A stretch of DNA of 52,633 bases from Streptomyces coryli (GCF_011044975.1 NZ_JAAKZV010000025.1:1-52633), one strand, 5' to 3'. Positions 27,185 to 41,363 are shown, numbered from the stretch's first letter. A program made the numbers and translations. Notes: generated from the letters alone by a model not told the origin.

Positions 27185-27709
27185 ATGAACATTTGCGTCT
27201 TCCTCTCCGCCGCCGACCTCTCCGAGACCTACACCGCCCCCGCCCGCGAGTTCGCCGAGCTGCTCGGCAAGCGCGGGCATTCGCTGGTGTGGGGCGGGTC
27301 GGACGTCGGGCTGATGAAGGTGGTCGCGGACGGCGTGCAGGAGGCGGGCGGGCGGCTGGTGGGCGTCTCGGTGACGTTCCTGTCCGACAAGGCGCGTACG
27401 GGCTGCGACGAGATGATCGTCGCCAAGGACCTCGCGGAGCGGAAGGCGGAGCTGCTGGCGCGCGCCGACGCGGTGGTCATCATGGTCGGCGGTACGGGCA
27501 CGCTGGACGAGGCGACGGAGATCCTGGAGCTGAAGAAGCACGGCCTGCACACCAAGCCGGTGGTGCTGCTGAACACGGCGGGCTTCTACGACGGCCTGAA
27601 GGAGCAGTTCCAGCGGATGGAGACGGAGGGCTTCCTCCCGCTCCCGCTGGACAGTCTGGTCTTCTTCGCCGACGAGCCGGCGGCCGCGCTGGCGTACCTG
27701 GAGCAGTGA
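27185..27709 (+). CDS. LOG-family Rossmann protein (TIGR00730; cytokinin phosphoribohydrolase-like)
   Basis: Cytoplasmic protein of 174 residues. The N-terminus ICVFLSAADLSETYTA and the block VWGGSDVGLMKVVADG are typical. The family's PGGxGTxxE loop reads VGGTGTLDEATE here, with Val for the usual Pro; the catalytic Glu is kept. Members hydrolyse nucleoside 5'-monophosphates such as cytokinin ribotides; the real bacterial substrate is often unknown. ATG at 27185 follows TACCGT-N7. The stop is 13 nt before the next gene's start on the same strand. Confidence 0.85.
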   Translation: MNICVFLSAADLSETYTAPAREFAELLGKRGHSLVWGGSDVGLMKVVADGVQEAGGRLVGVSVTFLSDKARTGCDEMIVAKDLAERKAELLARADAVVIMVGGTGTLDEATEILELKKHGLHTKPVVLLNTAGFYDGLKEQFQRMETEGFLPLPLDSLVFFADEPAAALAYLEQ

Positions 27710-27722
27710 GAGGATCGGCCGT

Positions 27723-28412
27723 ATGGCTACCCATCTGATCACCGGCGCCGGCTCCGGCATCGGCGCGGCAGTGACCCGGCACCTGCTCGACCGCGGAGAC
27801 GAGCTGTGGCTGCTCGCCCGTAACGCGGGCCGGGCGAAGGAGCTCGCGGACCGCTTCCCCGGTGCGAAGACCCTGGTCGGCGACCTGGGCGAGCCGGAGC
27901 GGCTGTCGTGGGCCTTCGGCCACCAGGAGCTGCCGCAGCAGCTGGACTCACTGCTGCAGGTGGCGGGCGTGGTGGAACTGGGCCCGGTCGGCGACCTCAC
28001 GCCGAAGGTGTGGGCGGAGACCCTGGCGGCGAACCTGAGCGGCCCGGCCGAGCTGACCCGCCTGCTGCTCCCACAGCTGCGCCAGGCGCGCGGGACGGTC
28101 ATCTTCGTGAACTCCGGCGCGGGCCTGGCGGCACACGCCCAGTGGAGCGCGTACGCGGCGAGCAAGCACGGCCTGAAGGCCCTGGCGGACTCCCTCCGGG
28201 CAGAGGAGAAGCCGAACGGGGTGCGGGTCACGACGGTGTACCCGGGCCGCACGGCCACGCCGATGCAGGAGAAGGTCCACCGGCAGGAGGGCAAGGACTA
28301 CGACGCCGAAAAGTGGATCGACCCGGAGTCGGTGGCGAAGACGATGCTGCTGGCGCTGGATCTGCCGCGGGATGCGGAGGTCACGGATCTTTCGGTGCGG
28401 CCGGGGGGTTGA
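27723..28412 (+). CDS. Short-chain dehydrogenase/reductase
   Basis: NAD(P)-dependent oxidoreductase of 229 residues. The cofactor motif TGAGSGIG is at residues 7-14, and the catalytic Ser/Tyr/Lys are in FVNSGAG and YAASKHGLKAL, followed by VYPGRTATPM. ARN after the second strand could favour NADP; this is a guess. GAGAGGA lies 8 nt before ATG. It follows the LOG-family gene by 13 nt and could be co-transcribed with it. Its stop is only 3 nt from the stop of the convergent PQQ-propeller gene. Substrate unknown. Confidence 0.9.
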   Translation: MATHLITGAGSGIGAAVTRHLLDRGDELWLLARNAGRAKELADRFPGAKTLVGDLGEPERLSWAFGHQELPQQLDSLLQVAGVVELGPVGDLTPKVWAETLAANLSGPAELTRLLLPQLRQARGTVIFVNSGAGLAAHAQWSAYAASKHGLKALADSLRAEEKPNGVRVTTVYPGRTATPMQEKVHRQEGKDYDAEKWIDPESVAKTMLLALDLPRDAEVTDLSVRPGG

Positions 28413-28415
28413 GTT

Positions 28416-29642
28416 TTACTTGGTGGTGAGCAGCATGATCCGCTCGGTCGTCGCGCTGAACTGGCCGTCCCAGCGCAGCGCGACCAGGTCGTCCTGGGCT
28501 TGCCACGGGAGGATCTGGCCGCTGTTGCCGCTGTAGTCGCCGCTGGTGGGCTTGAGCACCGGCAGCCGCGTGGTGTGCAGCAGCCGGCCCGTGTCCGCGT
28601 TCAGTACGAGCAGTTCGGCCGGGCCCGGCTGTCCCTTGTCGCTGCGGGAGAGCGGCCGCTGCTGTACGACGTAGACCTTGCCGTCGGCCACCAGCGGCAG
28701 GCTGAGCCGCTTGCCGGGAGCCGGGCGCCGGGTCCAGCGAACCGGGTAGTCGCCGCGAGCTGCGCGGCCCTCCAGCACCTCGTCCTCATCCTTGCCGCTC
28801 TTGGCGTCCCGTACGGTCAGCAGGACGCCGTCGCTCGCTTCCGTCAGCCTGCTGTCGCCCGGAAAGCGGGCCTCGGGGTGGAGCACCGGGCGGGTGCGCG
28901 ACAAGTCCGCACGTACCAGGCCGGCTTCCTCCCAGACCAGGGTGTCGGCATCGAGCTGCCGGGAGAGCAGGCTCTGGTCCTGGATGCGCCACCGCACGGC
29001 ACCGGTCCGCCGGTCGAGGCCGAGCCGGCCGAAGCCGCCCTCGCAGTCATGGACCTTCAGCGTGTCCACCCCGGCCATCGCGTAGATGCCGTCGTCGTCC
29101 GGTTTGCACCCCTTCGGCAGGCGCGTGCGCCACAGCCGCTTGCCGGAGTCCTCGTCGTACGCGGCGACCTCGCGCCGCGTGATCGTGACCACCTGGCCGT
29201 CGAGGATGCGCACTATCGGGCTCGTGTCCGGTGCGTCCGCGTGCCAGCGCGGCTTGCCCGTGCGGATGTCGAGCCCGACCAGCACGCCGTCGTCCCACCA
29301 CTGGGCCACCGTGCGCCGGTCGAAGTCCACGTCTCCGGCCGTCGTTTCCTCGCGGTCGTACCGCCAGAACTCCTTGCCCGTACGGACGTTGACCGTGCCC
29401 ACACCCTTGCCGTCGGAGCTGACACTCAGCCCGCCCACGATGCCCGAGGTGTCATCGGGCAGCGTGCGCAGCACCCGTGCAGGGGCCTCGGGCGCCCCGC
29501 TGCCCAGGGCCCGGGGGAAGTCGCCGTGCGGCCCGCTGGTGTCCTCGTGATACCGGGTCACGTGCTCGTAGACGAGGAAGCCGGTGACCACCAGGGCCAC
29601 CACGACGACCAGCGCCAGTGCCAACCGCAGCCGCTCGCGCAT
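28416..29642 (-). CDS. Membrane-anchored PQQ-like beta-propeller protein
   Basis: Protein of 408 residues with one N-terminal membrane anchor (LRLALALVVVVALVVTGFLV, about residues 4-24) and an extracytoplasmic propeller made of repeats such as VNVRTGKEFWRYD, LDIRTGKPRWHAD, YDEDSGKRLWRTRLP, LDRRTGAVRWRIQ and LNADTGRLLHTTRLP. These are PQQ_2/YrzO-type blades, often structural and usually without bound PQQ; enzymatic activity is not implied. It may help assemble envelope proteins like BamB-type propellers, but that is only analogy. It is divergent from the MetE-like gene. Confidence 0.87.
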   Translation of the reverse strand: MRERLRLALALVVVVALVVTGFLVYEHVTRYHEDTSGPHGDFPRALGSGAPEAPARVLRTLPDDTSGIVGGLSVSSDGKGVGTVNVRTGKEFWRYDREETTAGDVDFDRRTVAQWWDDGVLVGLDIRTGKPRWHADAPDTSPIVRILDGQVVTITRREVAAYDEDSGKRLWRTRLPKGCKPDDDGIYAMAGVDTLKVHDCEGGFGRLGLDRRTGAVRWRIQDQSLLSRQLDADTLVWEEAGLVRADLSRTRPVLHPEARFPGDSRLTEASDGVLLTVRDAKSGKDEDEVLEGRAARGDYPVRWTRRPAPGKRLSLPLVADGKVYVVQQRPLSRSDKGQPGPAELLVLNADTGRLLHTTRLPVLKPTSGDYSGNSGQILPWQAQDDLVALRWDGQFSATTERIMLLTTK

Positions 29643-29691
29643 GTGCGCCCCGCCCTTTGTCCCCGTAGAAGATCACGGCAGCGTACCGCCG

Positions 29692-29697
29692 TACCCT
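29692..29697 (+). promoter_or_regulatory. -10 element of an apparently leaderless MetE-like gene
   Basis: TACCCT, then 7 nt, then GTG at 29705. The 7 nt contain GGAGG but it touches the start codon and is too close to serve as a ribosome-binding site. Confidence 0.45.
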
Positions 29698-29704
29698 TCG
29701 GAGG

Positions 29705-32984
<3,280 letters not shown>

Positions 32985-33072
32985 GACAGGAGTAGGACGA
33001 GAAGGAGTTATCGGGCGACCGAGGCCGATCGCCGCCCGTCCGGGCCCTCCGCGGCCTACTGTTGACTCCAGT

Positions 33073-33094
33073 GGTGTGCGCGCAGGCGCACACC
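33073..33094. promoter_or_regulatory. 9-bp inverted repeat upstream of the GGDEF-EAL gene
   Basis: GGTGTGCGC-GCAG-GCGCACACC, 20 nt before the start at 33115 and just after TACTGT (33057-33062), a possible -10. It may be an operator or a 5' leader hairpin. It does not match the BldD consensus that I remember. Confidence 0.45.
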
Positions 33095-33114
33095 TGCCGG
33101 TGAGAGGGACGGGG

Positions 33115-35286
33115 ATGCCGCAGTCGCCCGGGGTACGCCCCCCGGACCCCCGCGCGGGGACCGAAGGCGCCGAACGGGCGTCCCGGCTGCGCGGATTCCT
33201 GCCCACCTCCGCCACCGTCACGACGCTGCTCCCGGTGCTGGTGCAGATCGCCGCGGGGTTGACCCTCGCCGCCGGACTCTACGGGGCGATCACCGGCGAT
33301 CGCGCGCTGTTTCCCCGATCCACGGTCGGCTGGTCGCTCGCGGTGCTCACCGCGATCATCGTCGGGCATCTGGTGGCGATGGGCCGCGACCGGTGGTGGG
33401 GCGGCACGGGCTCCGGCTCTGCTCTCACCCTCGCGGTGCTGCTGCTCTACGGCTGGCTGCCCGCCATGTTCGTCAGTCTCGTGGTCGTGGTCCTGGTCGG
33501 AGCGGCGCGACGGCACCGGTGGCGGCAGGCGCTGCTGCACGGCGCCGTCGATGTGCTCGGAGTCGCCTGCGCGGCGCTCGCGCTGCGCGGCTTCGGGGTG
33601 CATCCGTCGGTCTCCGAGCCGTGGGAGCCGCAGACCTGGAATGCTTATGTGCTGCCCGAGTTGATCACGGTCGCCGCGGCGTATCTGCTGGTCACCCGGG
33701 TGGTGCTCTGGTACGGGACGGCGCCGCAGCACGCCGGGCTGCCGACCCGCAGCGCGCTGGCGCGGACGGCGCTGATCCGGCAGGGCCTCGTCGGCGTCGC
33801 GCTGCTGGGCATCTCGCCGCTGATCGTGGTGGTGGCGGTGCACATGCCGGTGCTGCTGCCGCTGTTCGCCGTGCCGCTGATCGCGCTCGACTCCACCCTG
33901 TGGATTGCCCGGGCGCGCGCCGAGGAGCAGCTGCAGGACCCGCTGACCGGGCTGCCGAACCGGCAGTGGCTGCTGGAGCGGACCTGGTCGGCGCTCGACG
34001 AGGCGGAGCGGACCGGGGAGCGGGCCGCGCTGGTGCTGATCGACCTGGACCGGTTCCGGGCCGTCAACGACACTTTGGGACACCTGGCCGGCGACCGGCT
34101 GCTGCTGCAGATCGCCGAGCGGCTGCGGCTGGCGCTGCCGCGCGGGGCGGAGGCCGCGCGGCTGGGCGGCGACGAGTTCGCGGTGCTGCTGCCGACCGTC
34201 GATTCGACGACGTCCGCGCAGCGAGTGGCGCGGACGCTGGTCGCCGCCCTGGGATCGCCGCTCGATCTGGACGGGCTGACGCTGGTGCTGGAGGCCAGCG
34301 CCGGGGTCGCGGTCTTCCCGGAGCACGCGCTCGAGACCGAGGGGCTGCTGCGGCGCGCGGACGTCGCGATGTACCAGGCCAAGCGGGACCGCAGCGGCGT
34401 CGAGGTCTACGAGGCCCGGCGGGACGGCAACACCCCGGACCGGCTGGGACTGCTCGGCGACCTGCGCCGGGCCCTGCAGTCGCACGAGGTGGAGCTGCAC
34501 TACCAGCCGAAGGTCGGCTTCGACGGCGAGGTCGTCGGCCTCGAGGCGCTCGTCCGCTGGGAGCACCCCGAGCGCGGGCGGGTGAGCCCGGAGGAGTTCA
34601 TCGCGATCGCCGAGACGTCGGGGCTGATGCCGCTGCTGACGGAGTACGTACTGGAGACGGCGCTGGAGCAGGTGGCGACCTGGCGGTCGGAAGGCCTGCG
34701 GGTGCCGGTCGCCGTCAACGTCTCTCCGCGTGACGTGCACACGCCTGGATTCGCGGGCGCGGTCGCCGCCCGGCTCGCGCGGCACGGTGTGCCGCCGGGG
34801 GCGCTGCAGCTGGAGATAACGGAACATGTGCTGCTGGAGGACCCGCAGCGAGCGGCGGACACCCTGGCCGGGCTGACCGGGCACGGGGTGAAGATGTCGC
34901 TGGACGACTTCGGTACGGGCTATTCGTCGCTGGTGCATCTGCGGCGGCTGCCGGTGTCGGAGCTCAAGATCGACCGCTCGTTCGTGGCCCGGCTCGCGAT
35001 CGACAACGAGGACGCGGAGATCGTCCGCTGCACCGTCGACCTGGCGCATTCGCTGGGCCTCAGGGTCGTAGCCGAGGGCGTCGAGGACGACGAGACCTGG
35101 GAGCGGCTGCGCGACATGCGCTGCGACGCGGTGCAGGGCTGGCTGGTCGCCGCGGCGATGCCGCCGGAGGAGACGACGGCGTGGCTGCGGGCGCGGGGAG
35201 CGCGGGAAGCGCTCGAGCTGCCGGCGGGAGAGTCGGCGGAGGAGTCGGCGGAGACCGCCGAAGCGGAGGAGCGGGCGATCAAGTAA
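33115..35286 (+). CDS. rmdB: Membrane-bound c-di-GMP enzyme with GGDEF and EAL domains (RmdB-like)
   Basis: Protein of 723 residues. About six to eight N-terminal membrane helices (about 35-265) resemble an MASE-type sensor; a GGDEF domain with intact GGDEF at 351-355 and an EAL domain with EALVRW at 477-482 follow. EAL motifs needed for hydrolysis are present (NVSPRD, LEITEH, DDFGTGYSS, ELKIDRSF, AEGVED). Both synthesis and breakdown of c-di-GMP are therefore possible. The position next to ligA matches SCO5495 (RmdB) of S. coelicolor, a phosphodiesterase affecting colony development; that match is from memory. ATG at 33115 has GAGAGGG upstream. Confidence 0.88.
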   Translation: MPQSPGVRPPDPRAGTEGAERASRLRGFLPTSATVTTLLPVLVQIAAGLTLAAGLYGAITGDRALFPRSTVGWSLAVLTAIIVGHLVAMGRDRWWGGTGSGSALTLAVLLLYGWLPAMFVSLVVVVLVGAARRHRWRQALLHGAVDVLGVACAALALRGFGVHPSVSEPWEPQTWNAYVLPELITVAAAYLLVTRVVLWYGTAPQHAGLPTRSALARTALIRQGLVGVALLGISPLIVVVAVHMPVLLPLFAVPLIALDSTLWIARARAEEQLQDPLTGLPNRQWLLERTWSALDEAERTGERAALVLIDLDRFRAVNDTLGHLAGDRLLLQIAERLRLALPRGAEAARLGGDEFAVLLPTVDSTTSAQRVARTLVAALGSPLDLDGLTLVLEASAGVAVFPEHALETEGLLRRADVAMYQAKRDRSGVEVYEARRDGNTPDRLGLLGDLRRALQSHEVELHYQPKVGFDGEVVGLEALVRWEHPERGRVSPEEFIAIAETSGLMPLLTEYVLETALEQVATWRSEGLRVPVAVNVSPRDVHTPGFAGAVAARLARHGVPPGALQLEITEHVLLEDPQRAADTLAGLTGHGVKMSLDDFGTGYSSLVHLRRLPVSELKIDRSFVARLAIDNEDAEIVRCTVDLAHSLGLRVVAEGVEDDETWERLRDMRCDAVQGWLVAAAMPPEETTAWLRARGAREALELPAGESAEESAETAEAEERAIK

Positions 35287-35401
35287 GGGCCGCCCTCGCC
35301 CACCGCGGGACGGCCGCCCCCCGCAGGACCACGGCCACCGCGGTCCACCGCCCACCCTCCCCGGCAGGGGAATCCGTTTCGAGGCATCCCTGCCGTGCCC
35401 A

Positions 35402-35407
35402 TAGGAT
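35402..35407 (+). promoter_or_regulatory. -10 element upstream of gatC
   Basis: TAGGAT 39 nt before the gatC start would give a leader of about 33 nt that includes the GAGGA ribosome-binding site. The -35 is not clear (TTTCGA at 35377-35382 is 19 nt away). Confidence 0.4.
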
Positions 35408-35446
35408 TGCCCTCAAACCGAAACCACCCCTGTGAGGATCCAGCAC

Positions 35447-35743
35447 ATGCCTGGCATCACCCGCGAGGAGGTCGCTCACCTCGCCAAGCTGGCGCGGCTT
35501 GAGCTCAGCGACGGAGAGCTCGACCATTTCGCCGGTCAGCTCGACGCGATCATCGGCGCCGTCGCGGCCGTCTCGGACGTCTCCGACGCTGACGTCCCGC
35601 CGACCTCCCACCCGCTGCCCCTGACGAACGTCATGCGCCCGGACGAGGTCCGCCCGTCCCTGACCCCCGAGCAGGCGCTCTCCGGCGCCCCGGCGCAGGA
35701 GCAGCAGCGCTTCAAGGTGCCGCAGATCCTGGGGGAGGAGTGA
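35447..35743 (+). CDS. gatC: Asp-tRNA(Asn)/Glu-tRNA(Gln) amidotransferase subunit C
   Basis: Small 98-residue subunit that wraps around GatA and GatB and stabilises the complex. Its blocks [26 protein letters not shown] and [20 protein letters not shown] are typical, as is the end [12 protein letters not shown] precedes the ATG. It is the first gene of the gatC-gatA-x-gatB operon; the stop lies 5 nt before the preferred gatA start. Streptomycetes lack glutaminyl-tRNA synthetase and need this complex (general knowledge). Confidence 0.96.
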   Translation: MPGITREEVAHLAKLARLELSDGELDHFAGQLDAIIGAVAAVSDVSDADVPPTSHPLPLTNVMRPDEVRPSLTPEQALSGAPAQEQQRFKVPQILGEE

Positions 35744-35748
35744 CGGAC

Positions 35749-37238
<1,490 letters not shown>

Positions 37239-37242
<4 letters not shown>

Positions 37243-37481
37243 GTAAGCCCGGCAAGTCGCTTGCCAAGGTCAAGAAGTCCAGGGCAGGCACGTATCTCTC
37301 GATCGGCACCACGCTGTTCGGTGCGGTCAGCGTCGCCAAGCAGATGAAGCAGGCGCGCTTCGAGGACGACAAGCTGCGGATGCTGGACGCGCTGGTCTCC
37401 GGCGCGGCCATTGCCACCGGTGTGGCCATAATGCTCCGCGAGCTGCGCCGTAAGAACGACGACGACATCCTGGCCGGCTGA
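37239..37481 (+). CDS. Small conserved protein between gatA and gatB
   Basis: Protein of 80 residues, basic at the N-terminus ([15 protein letters not shown]), with weakly hydrophobic stretches ([17 protein letters not shown] and [15 protein letters not shown]) and a basic helix between ([17 protein letters not shown]). It overlaps gatA by 4 nt and precedes gatB by 11 nt, so it is made together with the amidotransferase. I recall a similar gene in the same place in S. coelicolor (SCO5500). A role as an accessory or membrane-tethering partner of GatCAB is possible but unproven. Confidence 0.85.
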
Positions 37482-37492
37482 GGGACGAGAGC

Positions 37493-38989
37493 GTGACTGT
37501 TACGTACGAGGACGCCCTCGCGTCCTACGAGCCGGTCATGGGCCTCGAGGTCCATGTCGAGCTCGGCACGAAGACCAAGATGTTCTGCGGCTGCTCCACC
37601 GAGCTCAAGCAGGACCCGAACAGCCAGACCTGCCCGACCTGTCTGGGGCTGCCCGGTGCGCTGCCGGTGGTCAACGCCATCGGCGTCGAGTCGGCCATCA
37701 AGATCGGTCTTGCGCTGAACTGCGACATCGCCGAGTGGTGCCGCTTCGCCCGGAAGAACTACTTCTATCCGGACATGCCGAAGAACTTCCAGACCTCGCA
37801 GTACGACGAGCCGATCGCCTTCAACGGCTATCTGGACGTCCAGCTCGAGGACGGCGAGGTCTTCCGGGTCGAGATCGAGCGCGCCCACATGGAGGAGGAC
37901 ACCGGTAAGTCGCTGCACGTCGGCGGCGCCACCGGCCGTATCCACGGCGCCTCGCACTCGCTGCTCGACTACAACCGGGCCGGGATCCCGCTGATCGAGA
38001 TCGTCACCAAGCCGATCACCGGCGCGGGCGAGCGGGCGCCGGAGGTGGCGAAGGCGTACGTCGCCGAGCTGCGCGAGCTGATCAAGGCGCTGGACGTGTC
38101 CGAGGCGCGCATGGAGCAGGGCCAGATGCGCTGCGACGTGAACCTGTCGCTGATGAAGCCCGGCGCGGAGAAGTTCGGCACCCGGAGCGAGACGAAGAAC
38201 GTCAACTCGCTGCGTAGCGTGGAGCGGGCCGTACGGTCCGAGATCTCCCGCCACGCCGAGGTGCTCAACGGCGGCGGAACGATCATCCAGGAGACCCGGC
38301 ACTTCCACGAGGACACGGGGTCCACGACCTCGGGCCGGGTGAAGGAGGAGGCGGAGGACTACCGCTACTTCCCCGAGCCGGACCTGGTGCCCGTCGCTCC
38401 CTCGCGCGAGTGGGTGGAGCAGCTGCGGGCCGGGCTGCCCGAGCTGCCGCGGCTGCGCCGCAACCGGCTGCGCGAGGAGTGGGGCATCACGCAGCACGAC
38501 ATGCAGTCGGTGCTCAACGCCGGCGCCATCGGGCCGATCGTCGCCACGATCGACGCCGGCGCGGATGCCGCCGCCGCCCGTAAGTGGTGGATGGGCGAGC
38601 TGGCGCGGCATGCGAACGAGACCGGCGTCGAGCTGGGCGAGCTGCCCGTCACGCCCGAGCAGGTCGCGCGCGTGGCCGCCCTGGTGCAGGAGGGCTCGCT
38701 CAACGACAAGCTGGCCCGGCAGGTCCTCGAAGGCGTGCTGAAGGGCGAGGGCACGCCGGACGAGGTCGTCGAGGCCCGCGGGCTGAAGATCGTCAAGGAC
38801 GAGGGCGCGCTGGGGGCGGCGGTCGAGGAGGCCATCGCCGGCAACCCGGATATCGCCAAGAAGGTCCGGGACGGCAAGATCCAGGCCGCCGGCGCTCTGG
38901 TCGGTGCGGTCATGAAGGCCACCCGTGGCCAGGCCGACGCGGGCCGGGCGCGGGAGATGATCCTGGAGAAGCTCGGCGTCGAGGGCTGA
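37493..38989 (+). CDS. gatB: Asp-tRNA(Asn)/Glu-tRNA(Gln) amidotransferase subunit B
   Basis: tRNA-binding, kinase-active subunit (498 residues) that activates the mischarged Glu or Asp before amidation. Motifs include GLEVHVEL, zinc-site cysteines in KMFCGCST and [34 protein letters not shown], and a C-terminal YqeY-like tail domain ([10 protein letters not shown] to [10 protein letters not shown]). GTG at 37493 has GAGGGA about 8 nt upstream. A strong terminator at 39008-39049 closes the operon. Confidence 0.97.
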   Translation: MTVTYEDALASYEPVMGLEVHVELGTKTKMFCGCSTELKQDPNSQTCPTCLGLPGALPVVNAIGVESAIKIGLALNCDIAEWCRFARKNYFYPDMPKNFQTSQYDEPIAFNGYLDVQLEDGEVFRVEIERAHMEEDTGKSLHVGGATGRIHGASHSLLDYNRAGIPLIEIVTKPITGAGERAPEVAKAYVAELRELIKALDVSEARMEQGQMRCDVNLSLMKPGAEKFGTRSETKNVNSLRSVERAVRSEISRHAEVLNGGGTIIQETRHFHEDTGSTTSGRVKEEAEDYRYFPEPDLVPVAPSREWVEQLRAGLPELPRLRRNRLREEWGITQHDMQSVLNAGAIGPIVATIDAGADAAAARKWWMGELARHANETGVELGELPVTPEQVARVAALVQEGSLNDKLARQVLEGVLKGEGTPDEVVEARGLKIVKDEGALGAAVEEAIAGNPDIAKKVRDGKIQAAGALVGAVMKATRGQADAGRAREMILEKLGVEG

Positions 38990-39007
38990 GCTGCAGCACT
39001 GCCCGTA

Positions 39008-39049
39008 CGAGGGCGGCACACCCGTTTACGGACGGGCGTGCCGCCCTCG
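39008..39049 (+). terminator. Terminator after gatB
   Basis: 12-bp perfect stem (39008-39019 CGAGGGCGGCAC with 39038-39049), one mismatch, then 4 bp (39021-39024 with 39033-39036) and an 8-nt loop, followed by TTCTGT. It lies 18 nt after the gatB stop. Confidence 0.85.
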
Positions 39050-39173
39050 TTCTGTGAGTACGGACACGAAACAGGCAATGGATCTCTTTCAAGTGGAATA
39101 GTGCAAAAGAACTTTGGGAGCTCGTTGGGGGCTGTTCCCTGATACATCCGGAATGTTTACAGGGAGCAGTTTC

Positions 39174-41363
39174 TTGTCGGTGATAGCCCGCTGGTGCCTG
39201 CGGCGCCGTCTTCTCGTCGTCGTGCTCTGGCTCGTGGTGCTCGCCGGTACCTCGGCCGCGGCCCTCGTCGCCGGGTCCGCGTACTCCAATGACTACGACG
39301 TCCCCGGCACCGAGTCCGGCCGGGCGCAGGCGCTCGTCGCCGAGGCCTTCCCGGGCGGCGACGGGGACGTCGACACCGTCGTGTGGCACCGCGCCGACGG
39401 GGACGTCAGCGGCGGGGACACCGAGCAACGGATGACCGAGACGCTGCGGGAGATCGCCGGACTGCCGGGCGTGGCCGGGGTGGACGGTCCGTACGACGAG
39501 CGGGGCGCCGACCGGATCAGCGCGGACGGACACACCGCGTACGCCACCGTCACCTACGACAACCCCGTGCAGGACGTCGCCAAGGGCGACATCGCCGAGG
39601 TCGTCGACACCGCGAGGGCCACGGCGGGCGACGGGCTCGAGGTGCAGGTCGGCGGGCCCGGGGCCGCCAAGCTGCAGGCGCCCGAGGTGCACTACACCGA
39701 GGCCGTCGGGGTCGTGGTCGCCGCCATAGTGCTCTTCCTCGCCTTCGGATCGCTGGCCGCCATGGCGCTGCCGATCGCCACCGCGCTGGTCAGCGTCGGC
39801 ACCGCCTACGCCGGGATCGGGCTGCTCGGGCATGTCATGACCGTCGCCGACTTCGCGCCGATGCTGGGCATGCTGGTGGGGCTCGGAGTCGGGATCGACT
39901 ACGCGCTCTTCATCGTCACCCGGCACCGGCGCGGGCTGCGCGAGGGGCTGCCGGTCGGGGAGGCCGCCGAGCGGGCCGTGGCCACGTCCGGGCGGGCGGT
40001 GGTGTTCGCGGGTGTGACCGTGTGTATCGCGCTGCTCGGCATGCTCGTGCTGCGGCTCAGCTTCCTCAACGGGGTCGCCATCGCCGCCTCTCTGACCGTG
40101 ATGCTGACGGTGCTCGCCTCCGTCACGCTGCTGCCCGCTCTGCTCGGCGTCATCGGCATGAAGGCGCTCAGCCGCCGCGAGCGCCGCGCCCTCGTTGAGC
40201 ACGGCCCGCGGCCGACGCTGCCGCACGGGCTCGCCGCCCGCTGGGCCGGCTTCGTCGAACGGCGGCCGAAGCTGCTCGGCGCGCTCGCCGCCGGCTTCAT
40301 GGTGCTCCTCGCCCTGCCGATCTTCGCCCTCCACCTGGGCACCTCCGACCAGGGCAACCACCCGGCGTCCTCGACCACCCGGCAGGCGTACGACCTCCTC
40401 GCCGACGGCTTCGGGCCGGGCTTCAACGGCCCGCTCACGCTGGTCGCCGAGACCGAGAGCGCCGGCGACCGGCTGGCCTTCGAGAAGCTCCCCGAAGAGC
40501 TGCGCGACGTGCCGGGCGTCGCGGGCGTCGACGCCTCCGCGCTCGGCGACGGGAAGGGCGACACGAGCGTCATCACCGTCGTACCGGAGACGTCGCCGCA
40601 GTCGCAGGAGACCTCCGAGCTGGTGGACCGGCTGCGCGCCGAGGTGCTGCCCGCCGCCGAGGCCGGGACGTCGCTGGATGTGTACGTGGGCGGGATCACC
40701 GCCTCGTACGACGACTTCGCCGAGGTGATCGTCGGGAAGCTGCCGCTGTTCGCCGGGGTCGTGATCGGGCTCGGCTGCCTGCTGCTTCTGGTGGCCTTCC
40801 GGTCCATCGGGATACCGCTGAAGGCCGCGGCCATGAACATCGTCGCCGTCGCCGCCTCCTTCGGCGTCGTGGTCGCCGTCTTCCAGTGGGGCTGGGGGAG
40901 CGAGGCGCTGGGGCTCGGCGGGGCCGGGCCGATAGAGCCGTTCCTGCCGGTGGTGATGATCTCGGTGCTCTTCGGGCTCTCCATGGACTACCAGGTCTTC
41001 CTGGTCAGCCGGATGTACGAGGAGTGGCTCGCCACCCGCGACAACCGGCGGGCGGTGCGGATCGGACTCGCCGAGACCAGTCGGGTCATCAATTCGGCGG
41101 CGATCATCATGATCGCGGTGTTCGGGGCCTTCGTGCTGGGCGGCGACCGGATCATCGCGATGTTCGGGATCGGGCTCGCGGTGGCGGTCGCGCTGGACGC
41201 GTTTGTGCTGCGCACGCTGCTGGTGCCGGCGCTGATGCATCTGCTGGGCGGGGCGAACTGGTGGCTGCCGGGGTGGCTGGAGAAGCGGCTGCCGCGGATC
41301 GGGATCGAGGGGCCGCTGCCGGTCGCGGAGCCGGAGCCGGTGCCCGTACCGGAGCCGCATTAA
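39174..41363 (+). CDS. MMPL/RND-family membrane exporter
   Basis: Large membrane protein (729 residues) with two MMPL repeats and about 12 helices; large extracytoplasmic loops follow helices 1 and 7. It keeps family signatures such as GLGVGIDYALFIVTRHR and SVLFGLSMDYQVFLVSRMYEEW, where the GxxxDY aspartates carry protons. The TTG start at 39174 has AGGGAG 7 nt upstream; ATG at 39153 and an earlier start at 39114 are in frame but less well placed. Homologues export lipids, siderophores or antibiotics; the substrate cannot be told. It stands between the gat terminator and an acidic membrane protein. Confidence 0.9.
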   Translation: MSVIARWCLRRRLLVVVLWLVVLAGTSAAALVAGSAYSNDYDVPGTESGRAQALVAEAFPGGDGDVDTVVWHRADGDVSGGDTEQRMTETLREIAGLPGVAGVDGPYDERGADRISADGHTAYATVTYDNPVQDVAKGDIAEVVDTARATAGDGLEVQVGGPGAAKLQAPEVHYTEAVGVVVAAIVLFLAFGSLAAMALPIATALVSVGTAYAGIGLLGHVMTVADFAPMLGMLVGLGVGIDYALFIVTRHRRGLREGLPVGEAAERAVATSGRAVVFAGVTVCIALLGMLVLRLSFLNGVAIAASLTVMLTVLASVTLLPALLGVIGMKALSRRERRALVEHGPRPTLPHGLAARWAGFVERRPKLLGALAAGFMVLLALPIFALHLGTSDQGNHPASSTTRQAYDLLADGFGPGFNGPLTLVAETESAGDRLAFEKLPEELRDVPGVAGVDASALGDGKGDTSVITVVPETSPQSQETSELVDRLRAEVLPAAEAGTSLDVYVGGITASYDDFAEVIVGKLPLFAGVVIGLGCLLLLVAFRSIGIPLKAAAMNIVAVAASFGVVVAVFQWGWGSEALGLGGAGPIEPFLPVVMISVLFGLSMDYQVFLVSRMYEEWLATRDNRRAVRIGLAETSRVINSAAIIMIAVFGAFVLGGDRIIAMFGIGLAVAVALDAFVLRTLLVPALMHLLGGANWWLPGWLEKRLPRIGIEGPLPVAEPEPVPVPEPH

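Noticed and set aside
28416-29642. Quinoprotein dehydrogenase function for the PQQ-propeller protein
   Set aside because: The blades are present but no PQQ-binding disulfide or metal-binding motif of alcohol/glucose quinoprotein dehydrogenases is seen; a structural role is safer.
33050-33114. BldD box before the c-di-GMP gene
   Set aside because: The sequence around TTGACTCCAGTGG keeps only part of the BldD consensus as I remember it, and the clear inverted repeat nearby is a different sequence.
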